Shown: positions 54,607-63,351 of the stretch, piece after piece
How the letters are laid out: every line of letters begins with the position of its first letter
Numbering within the stretch: the first letter of the stretch is position 1
Assembly (NCBI GenBank): GCA_903895595.1
Contig: CAITUP010000113.1
Span: forward strand, 1-64,000
From: an uncultured Acetobacteraceae bacterium
GTDB lineage: Bacteria; Pseudomonadota; Alphaproteobacteria; Acetobacterales; Acetobacteraceae
Direction: 5' to 3'
Length of the DNA stretch: 64,000 bases
Notes under the pieces: generated by a model
The model's input: the letters and a program-made list of their open reading frames with translations, nothing else
The model's database searches: none
Told to the model about the DNA's origin: nothing
Translations under genes and position numbers: made by a program

Positions 54607-56262
54607 ATGGCGAACCAGGACGGCGACAGTTTCGACTATGTGATCGTAGGCAGCGGCGCGGCCGGCTCGGTACTCTCCAACCGGCTGACCGAGGAACCCG
54701 GCAACACCGTCTGCGTCCTGGAATGCGGCCCGCCCGACCGGCACCCGTTCATCCATATTCCCGCCGGCTTCATCAAGATGCTGTTCAACCCCACCTTCAC
54801 GTGGCAGTTCCAGACGGAGCCCAGCGAAGGCTCTGGCGGCCGCCGCATTCCCACCACGCAGGGCCGCACCCTCGGCGGGTCGTCGTCCATCAACGGCATG
54901 ATCTACAATCGCGGTCAGCGGGAGGATTTCGACCATTGGGCGCAGCGCGGCAATCGCGGCTGGGGCTACGTGGATATTCTGCCGTATTTCAAACGCGGCG
55001 AACGGCGCATCGGCGGTGGCGACGACCGTATCCACGGCCGCCAGGGCAACCTGATCGTCACCGACAACGACTGGAAACATCCGATCTGCGACGCCTTTAT
55101 CGAGGGCGCGGGCGAACTCGGAATTCCCAAGTGCGAGGACTACAACTCCGGCGATAACCAAGCCGGTGTCGGCTATTATCAGCGCCTGATCAACCGCGGC
55201 TTCCGCCACTCCGCCGCGCGGGTCTTCCTGCACCCCGCCCGAGCGACCGGACGATTGGATGTCCGCACCGATGCGCGCGCGGCTCGTATATTATTCGAGG
55301 GCACCAAAGCCGTTGGCGTCGAATATGTGGACGACCGCGACCGCACCACCCGCCGCCGCGTCTATGCTCGGCGCGAGGTAATAATCTCCGCCGGCACCGC
55401 CAACACCGCGCGGCTGCTGCAAATCTCCGGCGTGGGGCCGGCGTGGCTGCTGGGCGAGCTCGGCGTGCCCGTCGTCGCCGATTTGCCGGTTGGGGAGAAT
55501 TTCCGCGACCACTACAATGCCCGCATCGTCGCCCGCGTCAAAAACATTCGGACGATGAACGAAATGTCGCACGGGCTCGGGCTTGCCGGGCAGATCGCGC
55601 GCTGGGCGATGGGGAAGCCTTCGATCCTCGCGACCAGTCCGTCGATCGTGCACTGGTTCTGGAAATCCGAGGACACGATGCGCCAGCCGGATATTCAGGG
55701 CGTGTTTAGTCCCGCCAGCTACAAGCAGGGGTTTGTCGGGCTGCTCGACGACTATCCCGGCATGACCTGCGGCGCTTGGCAGCACCGGCCAGAGAGCATT
55801 GGGTATGTGCGGGCACGCTCCACCGATGTGTTCGAGGATCCGATGATCCAGCCGAATTATTTGAAAGACCCGATCGATCAGCGCGTTCTGGTCAAAGGCA
55901 TGCGTTTGGCGCGGCAGTTGCTGCATACCGGTCCGCTGGCGCAGTTCTTCGATCGCGACGAGTTGCCGGGGCCGAACGTGCATACCGACGATGAGTGGCT
56001 GGATTACGCGCGGCAGTACGGTTCGACATCGTATCACCTGATCGGCACCGCTCGCATGGGACCGGTCACGGATAAAACATCTGTCGTCAGCGACGAATTG
56101 AAGGTGCATGGGCTGCAAGGGTTGCGGGTGGTGGATGCGTCGATCATGCCGAATATGCCGTCGGCGAACACCTACAGCTCCACGATGATGATCGCGGAAA
56201 AAGCATCCGACATGATCCGGGGGCGCGAGCCGCTGCCGCCCGTGGAGGGGATCGCGGCGTAG
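54607..56262 (+). CDS. GMC family oxidoreductase (choline dehydrogenase-like)
   Basis: 551 aa. FAD Rossmann YVIVGSGAAGSVLSNRL at residues 12-28, GMC signature 1 in GRTLGGSSSINGMIYNRG, signature 2 in ISAGTANTARLLQISGVGP, and the catalytic His in YHLIGTARMG with the partner Asn in MPSANTYS. The family oxidises alcohols to aldehydes or acids. Substrate unknown. It is convergent with the XRE regulator, whose stop abuts directly (56262/56263). Confidence 0.93.
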   Translation: MANQDGDSFDYVIVGSGAAGSVLSNRLTEEPGNTVCVLECGPPDRHPFIHIPAGFIKMLFNPTFTWQFQTEPSEGSGGRRIPTTQGRTLGGSSSINGMIYNRGQREDFDHWAQRGNRGWGYVDILPYFKRGERRIGGGDDRIHGRQGNLIVTDNDWKHPICDAFIEGAGELGIPKCEDYNSGDNQAGVGYYQRLINRGFRHSAARVFLHPARATGRLDVRTDARAARILFEGTKAVGVEYVDDRDRTTRRRVYARREVIISAGTANTARLLQISGVGPAWLLGELGVPVVADLPVGENFRDHYNARIVARVKNIRTMNEMSHGLGLAGQIARWAMGKPSILATSPSIVHWFWKSEDTMRQPDIQGVFSPASYKQGFVGLLDDYPGMTCGAWQHRPESIGYVRARSTDVFEDPMIQPNYLKDPIDQRVLVKGMRLARQLLHTGPLAQFFDRDELPGPNVHTDDEWLDYARQYGSTSYHLIGTARMGPVTDKTSVVSDELKVHGLQGLRVVDASIMPNMPSANTYSSTMMIAEKASDMIRGREPLPPVEGIAA

Positions 56263-57057
56263 TCAGTCGTCGGCACGAATGAGGATCGTCATCTTCGCGT
56301 CGAGGGGCGCGACGAGATTGAAAGTGACCTGTTCGTAACGGAGAAATCCATCGACCGGGTGATTGAAGGTGCGGGCACCCCCTTCCCGTTCCTGCACATC
56401 GCGTTGTTGCCATAAGCCAGCAAATGCCGGGCTTTGTCGCAGCAGATCGCCGATGAGGTCGCGCGGTGCTGGGTCGTTCAAATGCGACCCGGCATGTGCT
56501 CGGAATTCCGCCACGACGCGGCGGGCACGTTCTTCCCACCCATCGATCAAGGTGTGCGCGGCGGGGTTCAAGAAAATGAAGCGTAACAGATTGCGGTCGG
56601 CACCGGGTGTTAACCACCCCAGGAATAAACGTTCCGCATACGTGTTCCAAGCTCGGGCGTTCCAGTTTCGGTCCAGAACGTAGGCGGGGGATACGATCGC
56701 GTCTACGCACGCCCTGACCGCCGGGGCAATATCGTCCGGCGGGCTGTCCGGTTGTTCCGGATCGCGCTTGCCCGCCAATTCGAACAAATACGCACGCTCG
56801 GCGCGGTCGAGCCGCAGCGCGGCAGCCAGACGGGACAAAGCGTGCGGGGAGACGGACACGTCCCGGCCTTGCTCGATCCAGGTGTACCACGTCGTGCTGA
56901 GGCCGGCGAGTTGTGCCACTTCTTCCCGCCGCAATCCGGGCGTACGCCGCCGCCCACCCACCGGCAGGCCGGCGTCGGTCAGCGGCAGCTTTTCGCGCTG
57001 CGTGCGGACGAACTCCCCGAGCTCGCGGCGTTGGGTCTGGATGTCGGTGTCGGCCAT
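56263..57057 (-). CDS. XRE-family regulator with MmyB-like ligand domain
   Basis: 264 aa. N-terminal helix-turn-helix: LGEFVRTQREKL, RRRTPGLRREEVAQLAGLSTTWYTWIEQGRDV (residues about 10-70). The C-terminal part, VRACVDAIVSPAYVLDRNWNARAWN through NHPVDGFLRYEQVTFNL, is the MmyB/PAS-like ligand-binding domain. Such proteins often control the adjacent divergent gene, here an EamA transporter 83 bp away. ATG 57057 chosen by family fit. Confidence 0.93.
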   Translation of the reverse strand: MADTDIQTQRRELGEFVRTQREKLPLTDAGLPVGGRRRTPGLRREEVAQLAGLSTTWYTWIEQGRDVSVSPHALSRLAAALRLDRAERAYLFELAGKRDPEQPDSPPDDIAPAVRACVDAIVSPAYVLDRNWNARAWNTYAERLFLGWLTPGADRNLLRFIFLNPAAHTLIDGWEERARRVVAEFRAHAGSHLNDPAPRDLIGDLLRQSPAFAGLWQQRDVQEREGGARTFNHPVDGFLRYEQVTFNLVAPLDAKMTILIRADD

Positions 57058-57140
57058 GGTGGGTTTTATACCAGGATATATGATCATCTTACACGGGTAT
57101 CCACGACCTGTTAGGGGATAATGTCAGGAGGTACAGGACG

Positions 57141-58052
57141 ATGCCCATTCCGATCTGGATTCCGGTTTCCATGGCCGCCGCGCTGTTTCAGTGCTGGCGG
57201 ACCGCGATGCAGCAGAAGCTGCGCGGCGTGCTCTCGGTCAACGGGGCCGGGTTCGTGCGGTACCTGTACGGCACGCCGACGGGGTTGGTCCTGTTGACAA
57301 TCGCGCTCGGCATAACTGGCGCCGCGGTGCCGGCGATCAACCCGGCCTTCCTGGGCTACAGCGCTTTGGGCGGGCTAGGGCAAATCCTGGGCACCAATCT
57401 GCTGATCATGTCGTTCGGTTACCGGAACTTCGCCGTGGGCACGGCCTATTCCAAGACCGAGGCCGTGCAAACTGCCGTTCTGGCATTGGTGCTGCTGGAC
57501 GAGCATTTGCAGCCGCTGGCGATGGTCGGCATGGGCGTCGGACTATGCGGCGTGATGATTTTATCGCTGGCAGGCAAGGGATTCACGCCACGCGATCTGC
57601 TGGCCGCGACGGTGCAGCCGGCGGCGTTGTGCGGGCTGGGCGCCGGCGCGATGCTGGCGTGCGCGGCGGTGTTCATCAAAATGGCCAACGGCGCGCTGGA
57701 CGGGCCCTCGCTGGTGGTGCGCGCGCTGTTCTCTTTGGTGATTACCAATTCGATGCAGACCTTGGCGCAGGGCGCCTATCTGCTGTGGCGGGAACCGGCG
57801 GAGTTGAAAAAGGCCTTCACCAGCTGGCGCAGTTCCATGTGGGTGGGCACGCTGTCGGGCTGCGGGTCGGCGTGCTGGTTCACCGGGTTCGCGCTGGCGC
57901 CGGTCGCGATGGTGCGCGCGGTGGGGCAGATCGAGGTCGTTTTCACGCTGTTGTTCAGCCGGTTCTACCTGAAGGAAGTGCTGAAACGGAGCGAGGTCGC
58001 GGGTTTGGGATTGGTGGCGTTCGGGGTGTTGCTGGTGGTGCTGAGCCGGTAG
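57141..58052 (+). CDS. EamA/DMT family transporter
   Basis: 303 aa with about ten membrane helices in two similar halves. FGYRNFAVGTAYSKTEAVQTA and LVLLDEHLQPLAMVGMGVG in the first half, FALAPVAMVRAVGQIEVVFTLLFSRFYLKE in the second, are EamA patterns. It likely exports or imports a small metabolite. AGGAGG 10 nt before ATG 57141. Probably under the XRE regulator next to it. Confidence 0.88.
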   Translation: MPIPIWIPVSMAAALFQCWRTAMQQKLRGVLSVNGAGFVRYLYGTPTGLVLLTIALGITGAAVPAINPAFLGYSALGGLGQILGTNLLIMSFGYRNFAVGTAYSKTEAVQTAVLALVLLDEHLQPLAMVGMGVGLCGVMILSLAGKGFTPRDLLAATVQPAALCGLGAGAMLACAAVFIKMANGALDGPSLVVRALFSLVITNSMQTLAQGAYLLWREPAELKKAFTSWRSSMWVGTLSGCGSACWFTGFALAPVAMVRAVGQIEVVFTLLFSRFYLKEVLKRSEVAGLGLVAFGVLLVVLSR

Positions 58053-58129
58053 CGGGGGGCGACTAACCGGTCCGCCCGTCGCGGACCGATCGAGCTTCAG
58101 ACGACTGATGCTAATTCGCAATCACTGCG

Positions 58130-59044
58130 TCAAATCGGATCCCAATTAAAAGCATCCTCGGACGTATCCAACGGCATGAACCCCGTCTTCAAAGCCGGCG
58201 CCGCAATCGCCGCGATACTCTCCGGAGTCCACCCCTCAGCCCGCTGCACCACCCGGATCGGCCGGGGTGAGCTGAACAGATAAATCTCGTGCATCCGCGT
58301 CCCGAACACCTGCCCGGTCACGCCCTTCGCCGCATCCGAACACAAATACACCGCCAGAGGCGCATTCTTGTCGGGCGTCATCTTCTGCAGCTTCTCGACC
58401 GCCGCCTTCTGCTCCGGCGTCGCGGACGGGATCGACTGCGTCATCCGGCTCCACGCCCACGGCGACAGGCAGTTCGACCGCACGTTGTAGCGCCCCATGT
58501 CCAGCGCGATCGACTTCGACAAAGCTGTGATCCCCAGCTTCGCCGCCGCGTAATTCGCCTGCCCGATGTTGCCGATCAGGCCGGATGTCGAGGTGATGTG
58601 AACGAACGCCCCGCTCTCCTGCTTGCGGTAATGTTCCGCTGCCGCGCGCGACACGAAGAAGGATCCGTTCAGATGGACGGAGATCACCGACAGCCAGTCG
58701 TCCTCGGTCATGCGATGGAAAATGCCATCCCGGAGAATACCGGCGTTGTTCACGACGGCGTCGATGCGACCGTAATGATCCAAAGCGGCCTGGACGATCT
58801 TCTGCGCCGAACCCCAGGCGGCCACGGATTCCGTGCAGACCTCGGCGGCGCCGCCCTTCTGCTCGATCAGCGCTTTCGTCTGCTGCGCCGGAGTCGCCGA
58901 CCCGCCGCCACCGGACAAGGAAGCACCGATATCCGCAACGATCACCTTCGCACCCGCGCCGGCCATCATGATCGCGATTTCCCGCCCCACGCCGCCGCCG
59001 GCGCCGGTGACCACCACGACTTTGCCGTCCATCATGCCTGCCAC
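58130..59044 (-). CDS. SDR family NAD(P)-dependent oxidoreductase
   Basis: 304 aa. TGAGGGVGREIAIMMAG nucleotide loop, VVNNAGILRD, ITSTSGLIGN catalytic Ser and ANYAAAKLGI (Y-x3-K). The 50-residue C-terminal extension and sequence style are close to the 3-hydroxyacyl-CoA dehydrogenase-type SDRs. The GTG at 59044 has GGGAG 9 nt upstream; an ATG at 59035 is an alternative. The acyl-CoA synthetase gene diverges 74 bp away, fitting fatty-acyl metabolism. Confidence 0.9.
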   Translation of the reverse strand: MAGMMDGKVVVVTGAGGGVGREIAIMMAGAGAKVIVADIGASLSGGGGSATPAQQTKALIEQKGGAAEVCTESVAAWGSAQKIVQAALDHYGRIDAVVNNAGILRDGIFHRMTEDDWLSVISVHLNGSFFVSRAAAEHYRKQESGAFVHITSTSGLIGNIGQANYAAAKLGITALSKSIALDMGRYNVRSNCLSPWAWSRMTQSIPSATPEQKAAVEKLQKMTPDKNAPLAVYLCSDAAKGVTGQVFGTRMHEIYLFSSPRPIRVVQRAEGWTPESIAAIAAPALKTGFMPLDTSEDAFNWDPI

Positions 59045-59118
59045 GTCCGCTTACTCCCGTATTTGCGCGCGTCCAAAACCGCCCCCACAATGCCCCACCA
59101 CCACCACGGCGTCGAGAC

Positions 59119-60723
59119 ATGCTCGGACTAAACCAAGATTCTCAACTGCTACTCTCCACCATCATCGAGCATGGGGCGACGAACTTCGGCGCGACCGAGG
59201 TCGTGTCGCATGGCCATGGCGAAAACGTCCGCAGCAACTACGCGACCATCGCGCAACGCGCCAAACGTCTGGCCTCGGCACTGAAACCGACGGAGTTCTT
59301 TGGGTCGCTGGCTTGGAACACGCATCGGCATCTGGAACTGTTCTACGCGATCACCGGCATCGGGTCGGTGTTGCATACCGCCAACCCGAGGCTGCCGCCG
59401 GCTCAGATCGCTTACACGATTAATTTCACGGGCTACCGCACGCTGTTCATCGACCTGGACACGCTGGCGTTGGCGGAACAGCTGCTCCCGCAGCTCGAAA
59501 CCGTCCAAGAGTTCGTCATCATGGCGCCCCGCGCCCTGATGCCCGCGACAACAACCCTGCCCAACGTCACATGCTACGAGGACCTGATCGACGCCGGCGA
59601 CTCGGACTTCGTCTGGCCGGTGTTCGACGAACGCACCGCCGCGCTGCTTTGCTTCACCTCCGGTACGACCGGCGCTCCGAAAGGCGCGCTGTATTCCCAT
59701 CGGGGCACCGTCCTGTCTGCGCTGTCCACCGGCGGCGGCAACGGCTGGGGCCTCAGCGCGGACGACGCCATCCTCGCGGTTCCCGGCTTTTTCCACTGCA
59801 ACGGCTGGGCGATCCCGTTCTTCGGCCCGATGTACGGCGCCAAACTCGTCCTGCCTGGCCGCCGAGCGGACACGGAATGGTTGCACGGGCTGATCGTCGA
59901 GGAAGGCATCACCGCCGGCCCTGGCGTCCCCACCATCTGGCTCGGCGTGTTGGAGCACTGCCGCCAGACCGGCGCTGGGCTGGGTCGTTTGAATCGCCTG
60001 TATTCCGGCGGCACCGCGCCCCCCGCCGCGATGATGGAGGCGTATCTGCGCGACTACGGCGTCCGCACCATCCATGGCTGGGGCATGACGGAGACGACAT
60101 CCGGCTCCACCATGTCCTTCGCCCCCTGCGACCTGCCGGAGGATGAGGCCATTGCCACGATGCGCACCCAGGGAAAGCCGCTCTACGGCAACGAAATCCG
60201 TATAGTGGACGAACAAGGCGCCCCGGTCCCGCGGGACGGCAAGTCCCCCGGCCTGCTGCAAGTCCGTGGCCACTGGGTCAGCGGTGCCTATTTCCGCCGG
60301 CCCGAGGTCGCGTTCCAAAGCAAGGACGGCTGGATGGAAACCGGCGACATCGCCGCCATCGATCCCGACAACACGCTGCATCTGCTGGATCGAGCCAAAG
60401 ACATGGTAAAATCCGGCGGTGAATGGATCAGCAGCCAAGCCCTGGAGGAAGCCGCCGCTCGGCATCCCCTGGTGATGGAAGCCGGTGTCGTCGCGATCCC
60501 GCACCCAAAATGGCAGGAGCGTCCGTTCCTTGTGGTTGTGATGCAACCCGGCGCGTCGTTATCCGACGCCGACATGCGCGCGCATCTGTCCGAACTGGTG
60601 CCGAAATGGTGGCTGCCGGACGGGATAGCATTCGTGGATGAACTGCCTCACGGCCCGACGGGGAAGCTGGCCAAGAACGTGCTGCGGGATTGGGTGGCGG
60701 AGGGGCGGTTCGCTGGGACTTGA
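59119..60723 (+). CDS. Long-chain fatty-acid--CoA ligase
   Basis: 534 aa, ANL superfamily. AMP-binding loop LLCFTSGTTGAPKGALYSHRG, adenine motif HGWGMTETTSGS, ETGDIAAIDPDNTLHLLDRAKDMVKSGGEW at the domain hinge, and GKLAKNVLRDW with the C-terminal catalytic lysine. It activates medium/long-chain or aryl acids to CoA thioesters. Complete. Confidence 0.92.
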   Translation: MLGLNQDSQLLLSTIIEHGATNFGATEVVSHGHGENVRSNYATIAQRAKRLASALKPTEFFGSLAWNTHRHLELFYAITGIGSVLHTANPRLPPAQIAYTINFTGYRTLFIDLDTLALAEQLLPQLETVQEFVIMAPRALMPATTTLPNVTCYEDLIDAGDSDFVWPVFDERTAALLCFTSGTTGAPKGALYSHRGTVLSALSTGGGNGWGLSADDAILAVPGFFHCNGWAIPFFGPMYGAKLVLPGRRADTEWLHGLIVEEGITAGPGVPTIWLGVLEHCRQTGAGLGRLNRLYSGGTAPPAAMMEAYLRDYGVRTIHGWGMTETTSGSTMSFAPCDLPEDEAIATMRTQGKPLYGNEIRIVDEQGAPVPRDGKSPGLLQVRGHWVSGAYFRRPEVAFQSKDGWMETGDIAAIDPDNTLHLLDRAKDMVKSGGEWISSQALEEAAARHPLVMEAGVVAIPHPKWQERPFLVVVMQPGASLSDADMRAHLSELVPKWWLPDGIAFVDELPHGPTGKLAKNVLRDWVAEGRFAGT

Positions 60724-60784
60724 TTGGGGGCTAATCCGAGTGGCCGGCCGGTGCCGGAAATCGCTCGGTCCATGCTCAACGGCG

Positions 60785-61708
60785 TTATATGTATTCGACG
60801 GGGCCGATGGCGACGAAACGATGACGGTGAATGGCGTGCGTGAGCGTGCATCGATCCAGCGCGACCACGAAACGCGCACGCTGCGCCGCGATGGACAATC
60901 GATGTCCCTGCAACCCGTCCGGGTCCCGACCGGGGCCTATAAAACCGCGGCCATAGGCCACGTTGCCACAGATCGCGCGGAAGCGTACGGCCAGGGAGCG
61001 TCGCCGTGTCGCCCCGGCAAGGGCCAGCATACCGATACCGAGAACCGACAGCGACCCAGGTTCGGGAATGTCGGTCGTCACCAGTTGGAAGCCGTTGAGG
61101 TTGGCCTCCCCGGACACGAAATATTCGCCGATGGAGATCGTGCCCGAGCCGTCCGCGATCGGTTGCAACAGGATGTAATTGTCGTTGGCAATGAAACTGT
61201 TGGCATTGCTTTGCGAGGCGATCCCGGCACTGCCGCCGGTCGATGTCAGACCGATGGCCCGACCAGCGCTGTTGTTGTCGCCTTGCGTGTACATATAAAG
61301 GTCGTAGGCCTGCCCGGGATTCAGGCCATTCAGCGTCATCGAGAAGTTGTTGACCAGATAGCCTTGCATCAAATTAGCCCAGGCAGTGCCTTGGAATGCG
61401 TCGTAGTAGGGCGCCGAAGTGTAGGCGACGTCGGCGGAGAAACTCAGCGTCAGACCCGTCGCTGCCCCGGTCGTGTCGGTGAGAGCCAAGCCGCTGGCGT
61501 TGGAGGCAAAGACCTCATTCCATTGATCGCCGGCCGATCCGACGACGGCCGCTCCGCTTTGTTGGGGCGCGGTATAGGCGCAGAGAAAGCCGCAGACATA
61601 GCTGACCGTGCCGGAGAATTGAACGTCGACCAAGCCGGCCTGACTGGGTTGTGCGGAGAGCGTCAACGCGATGGCGGCGGCCCCGGTGCGTAGGTGACGA
61701 TGGAACAA
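60785..61708 (-). CDS. PEP-CTERM domain exported protein with an unusual C-terminal tail
   Basis: 307 aa. Signal peptide at residues 1-24 (cut after PSQAG), a beta-rich middle (SFSADVAYTSAPYYDAFQG, LNGLNPGQAYDLYMYTQGDN), then a PEP-CTERM sorting tail: PEPGS at 215-219, one hydrophobic helix, and RRR at 235-237. Normally the protein ends there; here 69 more residues of unlike, basic sequence follow. The TTG start at 61708 is backed by AGGAGG 5 nt upstream. PEP-CTERM proteins are sorted by exosortase, usually with exopolysaccharide; no exosortase gene is in view. Confidence 0.8.
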   Translation of the reverse strand: MFHRHLRTGAAAIALTLSAQPSQAGLVDVQFSGTVSYVCGFLCAYTAPQQSGAAVVGSAGDQWNEVFASNASGLALTDTTGAATGLTLSFSADVAYTSAPYYDAFQGTAWANLMQGYLVNNFSMTLNGLNPGQAYDLYMYTQGDNNSAGRAIGLTSTGGSAGIASQSNANSFIANDNYILLQPIADGSGTISIGEYFVSGEANLNGFQLVTTDIPEPGSLSVLGIGMLALAGATRRRSLAVRFRAICGNVAYGRGFIGPGRDPDGLQGHRLSIAAQRARFVVALDRCTLTHAIHRHRFVAIGPVEYI

Positions 61709-61762
61709 GGGGGCCTCCTGTGGATGCTGTCGATAGCGGCAACATACACAGGCGGGCGTTTC

Positions 61763-61783
61763 AATACAACCTATAAGTGTATT
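61763..61783. promoter_or_regulatory. 21-bp dyad upstream of the PEP-CTERM gene
   Basis: AATACA (61763-61768) and TGTATT (61778-61783) are perfect inverse complements with a 9-bp AT-rich spacer, 55 bp before the PEP-CTERM start. It could bind a dimeric regulator; the AT-rich centre may also hold a -10 element. The rest of the 215-bp gap shows no gene. Confidence 0.35.
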
Positions 61784-61923
61784 TCGGCTCAGTTTTTCGC
61801 GCGAAACCGTGTCATTTTTGTTTCCCGGCCCCGTCGTCAGCCTTTCCGCTTGAGCCCGGGCGCGTCAGCCGAGCCCTCGCGGGACCCGACGCTCGACATC
61901 TCTGGCGATGGACGCCTGCCGCC

Positions 61924-63351
61924 TCAAGCCGCCTTGTGCCGCTCCCGCAGGAACTGGAAGAACTCCACCCCTTCGCGCAGCCGGCGCTTCATCATCTGCG
62001 GGCTCCGCACCATCTCGCCGACAATGGAAGCGATCTTCGGCGCGCGGAAATAGAACCGCTTGTAGAACGTCTCCACGTTGTCGAAAATTTCCGTGTGCGA
62101 CAAATGCGGATAATGCAGCGGCGCGATCTGAATCCCGTGATCGTCCACCAGTTCGGCGTGATCCGCGTCCAGCCAGCCGTTTTCCAGCGCCTGCTTGTAC
62201 AGGAACGTGCCGGGATACGGCGCGGCCAGCGACACCTGGATCGTGTGCGGATTGATCTCGGTCGCGAATTTGATCGTTTCCTCGATCGTTTCCTTGGTCT
62301 CCCCCGGCAGGCCCATGATGAAGGTGCCGTGGATTTTGATGCCGAGCTCGTGACAGTCCTTGGTGAACTGCTTCGCGACTTCGATCCGCATGCCCTTCTT
62401 GATGTTGTGCAGAATCTGCTGGTTGCCGCTTTCGTAGCCGACCAGCAACAGCCGCAGCCCGTTGTCGCGCAATATTTTCAGCGTCGCACGAGGCACATTC
62501 GCCTTGGCGTTGCACGACCAGGTGACGCCGAGCTTGCCGAGTTCCTTGGCGATGGCTTCGGCGCGCGGCAGGTTGTCCGTAAAAGTGTCGTCGTCGAAGA
62601 ACAGCTCCCGCATCTGCGGGAAATACTTCTGCACCAGCCGCACTTCCTCGGCCACATGGCCGGGAGAGCGGACGCGGTAGTTATGCCCGCCGACGGTCTG
62701 CGGCCAGAGGCAGAAGGTGCAGCGGGATTTGCAGCCGCGGCCCGTGTACAGCGACACGTAGGGGTGCATCAGGTAGCCGATGAAATAGTCCTCGATCCGC
62801 AGGTCGCGCTTGTAGACCTCGGTCACGAACGGCAGCTGGTCCATGTCCTCCAGGATCGTCCGATCCTTGTTATGGACGATCACGCCGGCGTTGTTGCGGT
62901 AGGAGATGCCGTCCACCGCCGACCAGTCGCGGCCCTCGGCGATTTCCTTGATCGTGAAGTCGAACTCGTTCCGCGCCACGAAATCGATGGGCGCGCCCTG
63001 CGCCAAGCTTTCCGCCGGTTGCACCGCGACCTTGGCACCGACCATACCGATCTTCAGCGACGGATTAACCGCCTTCAGTGCCGCCGCGACCTTCACGTCG
63101 GAGGCGAACGACGGCGTGGAGGTATGCAGCACGCACAGTTCGAAGTCCTTCGCCTGTTTCGTAACAGCATCCATACCGATACGGGCCGGCGGCGCGTCGA
63201 TCAGCTTGCTGCCCGGCACCAATGCGGCGGGTTGCGCCAGCCAGGTCGGGAACCAGAACGACTTGATCTCCCGCTTCGCCTGATAGCGGGATCCGGCGCC
63301 GCCGTCGAACCCATCGAAGGAGGGCGGCTGCAGGAACAGGGTCTTCATCAT
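61924..63351 (-). CDS. hpnJ: Hopanoid biosynthesis radical SAM protein HpnJ
   Basis: 475 aa. An N-terminal B12-binding-like domain (about residues 1-190) and a radical SAM domain with the cluster motif GRGCKSRCTFC (CxxxCxxC, about residue 210). The start MKTLFLQPPSFDGFDGGAGSR is highly characteristic of HpnJ, which contracts the sugar on bacteriohopanetetrol to cyclitol ether. ATG 63351 overlaps the hpnI stop by four bases (ATGA); ATG 63348 is equally possible. Confidence 0.93.
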   Translation of the reverse strand: MMKTLFLQPPSFDGFDGGAGSRYQAKREIKSFWFPTWLAQPAALVPGSKLIDAPPARIGMDAVTKQAKDFELCVLHTSTPSFASDVKVAAALKAVNPSLKIGMVGAKVAVQPAESLAQGAPIDFVARNEFDFTIKEIAEGRDWSAVDGISYRNNAGVIVHNKDRTILEDMDQLPFVTEVYKRDLRIEDYFIGYLMHPYVSLYTGRGCKSRCTFCLWPQTVGGHNYRVRSPGHVAEEVRLVQKYFPQMRELFFDDDTFTDNLPRAEAIAKELGKLGVTWSCNAKANVPRATLKILRDNGLRLLLVGYESGNQQILHNIKKGMRIEVAKQFTKDCHELGIKIHGTFIMGLPGETKETIEETIKFATEINPHTIQVSLAAPYPGTFLYKQALENGWLDADHAELVDDHGIQIAPLHYPHLSHTEIFDNVETFYKRFYFRAPKIASIVGEMVRSPQMMKRRLREGVEFFQFLRERHKAA

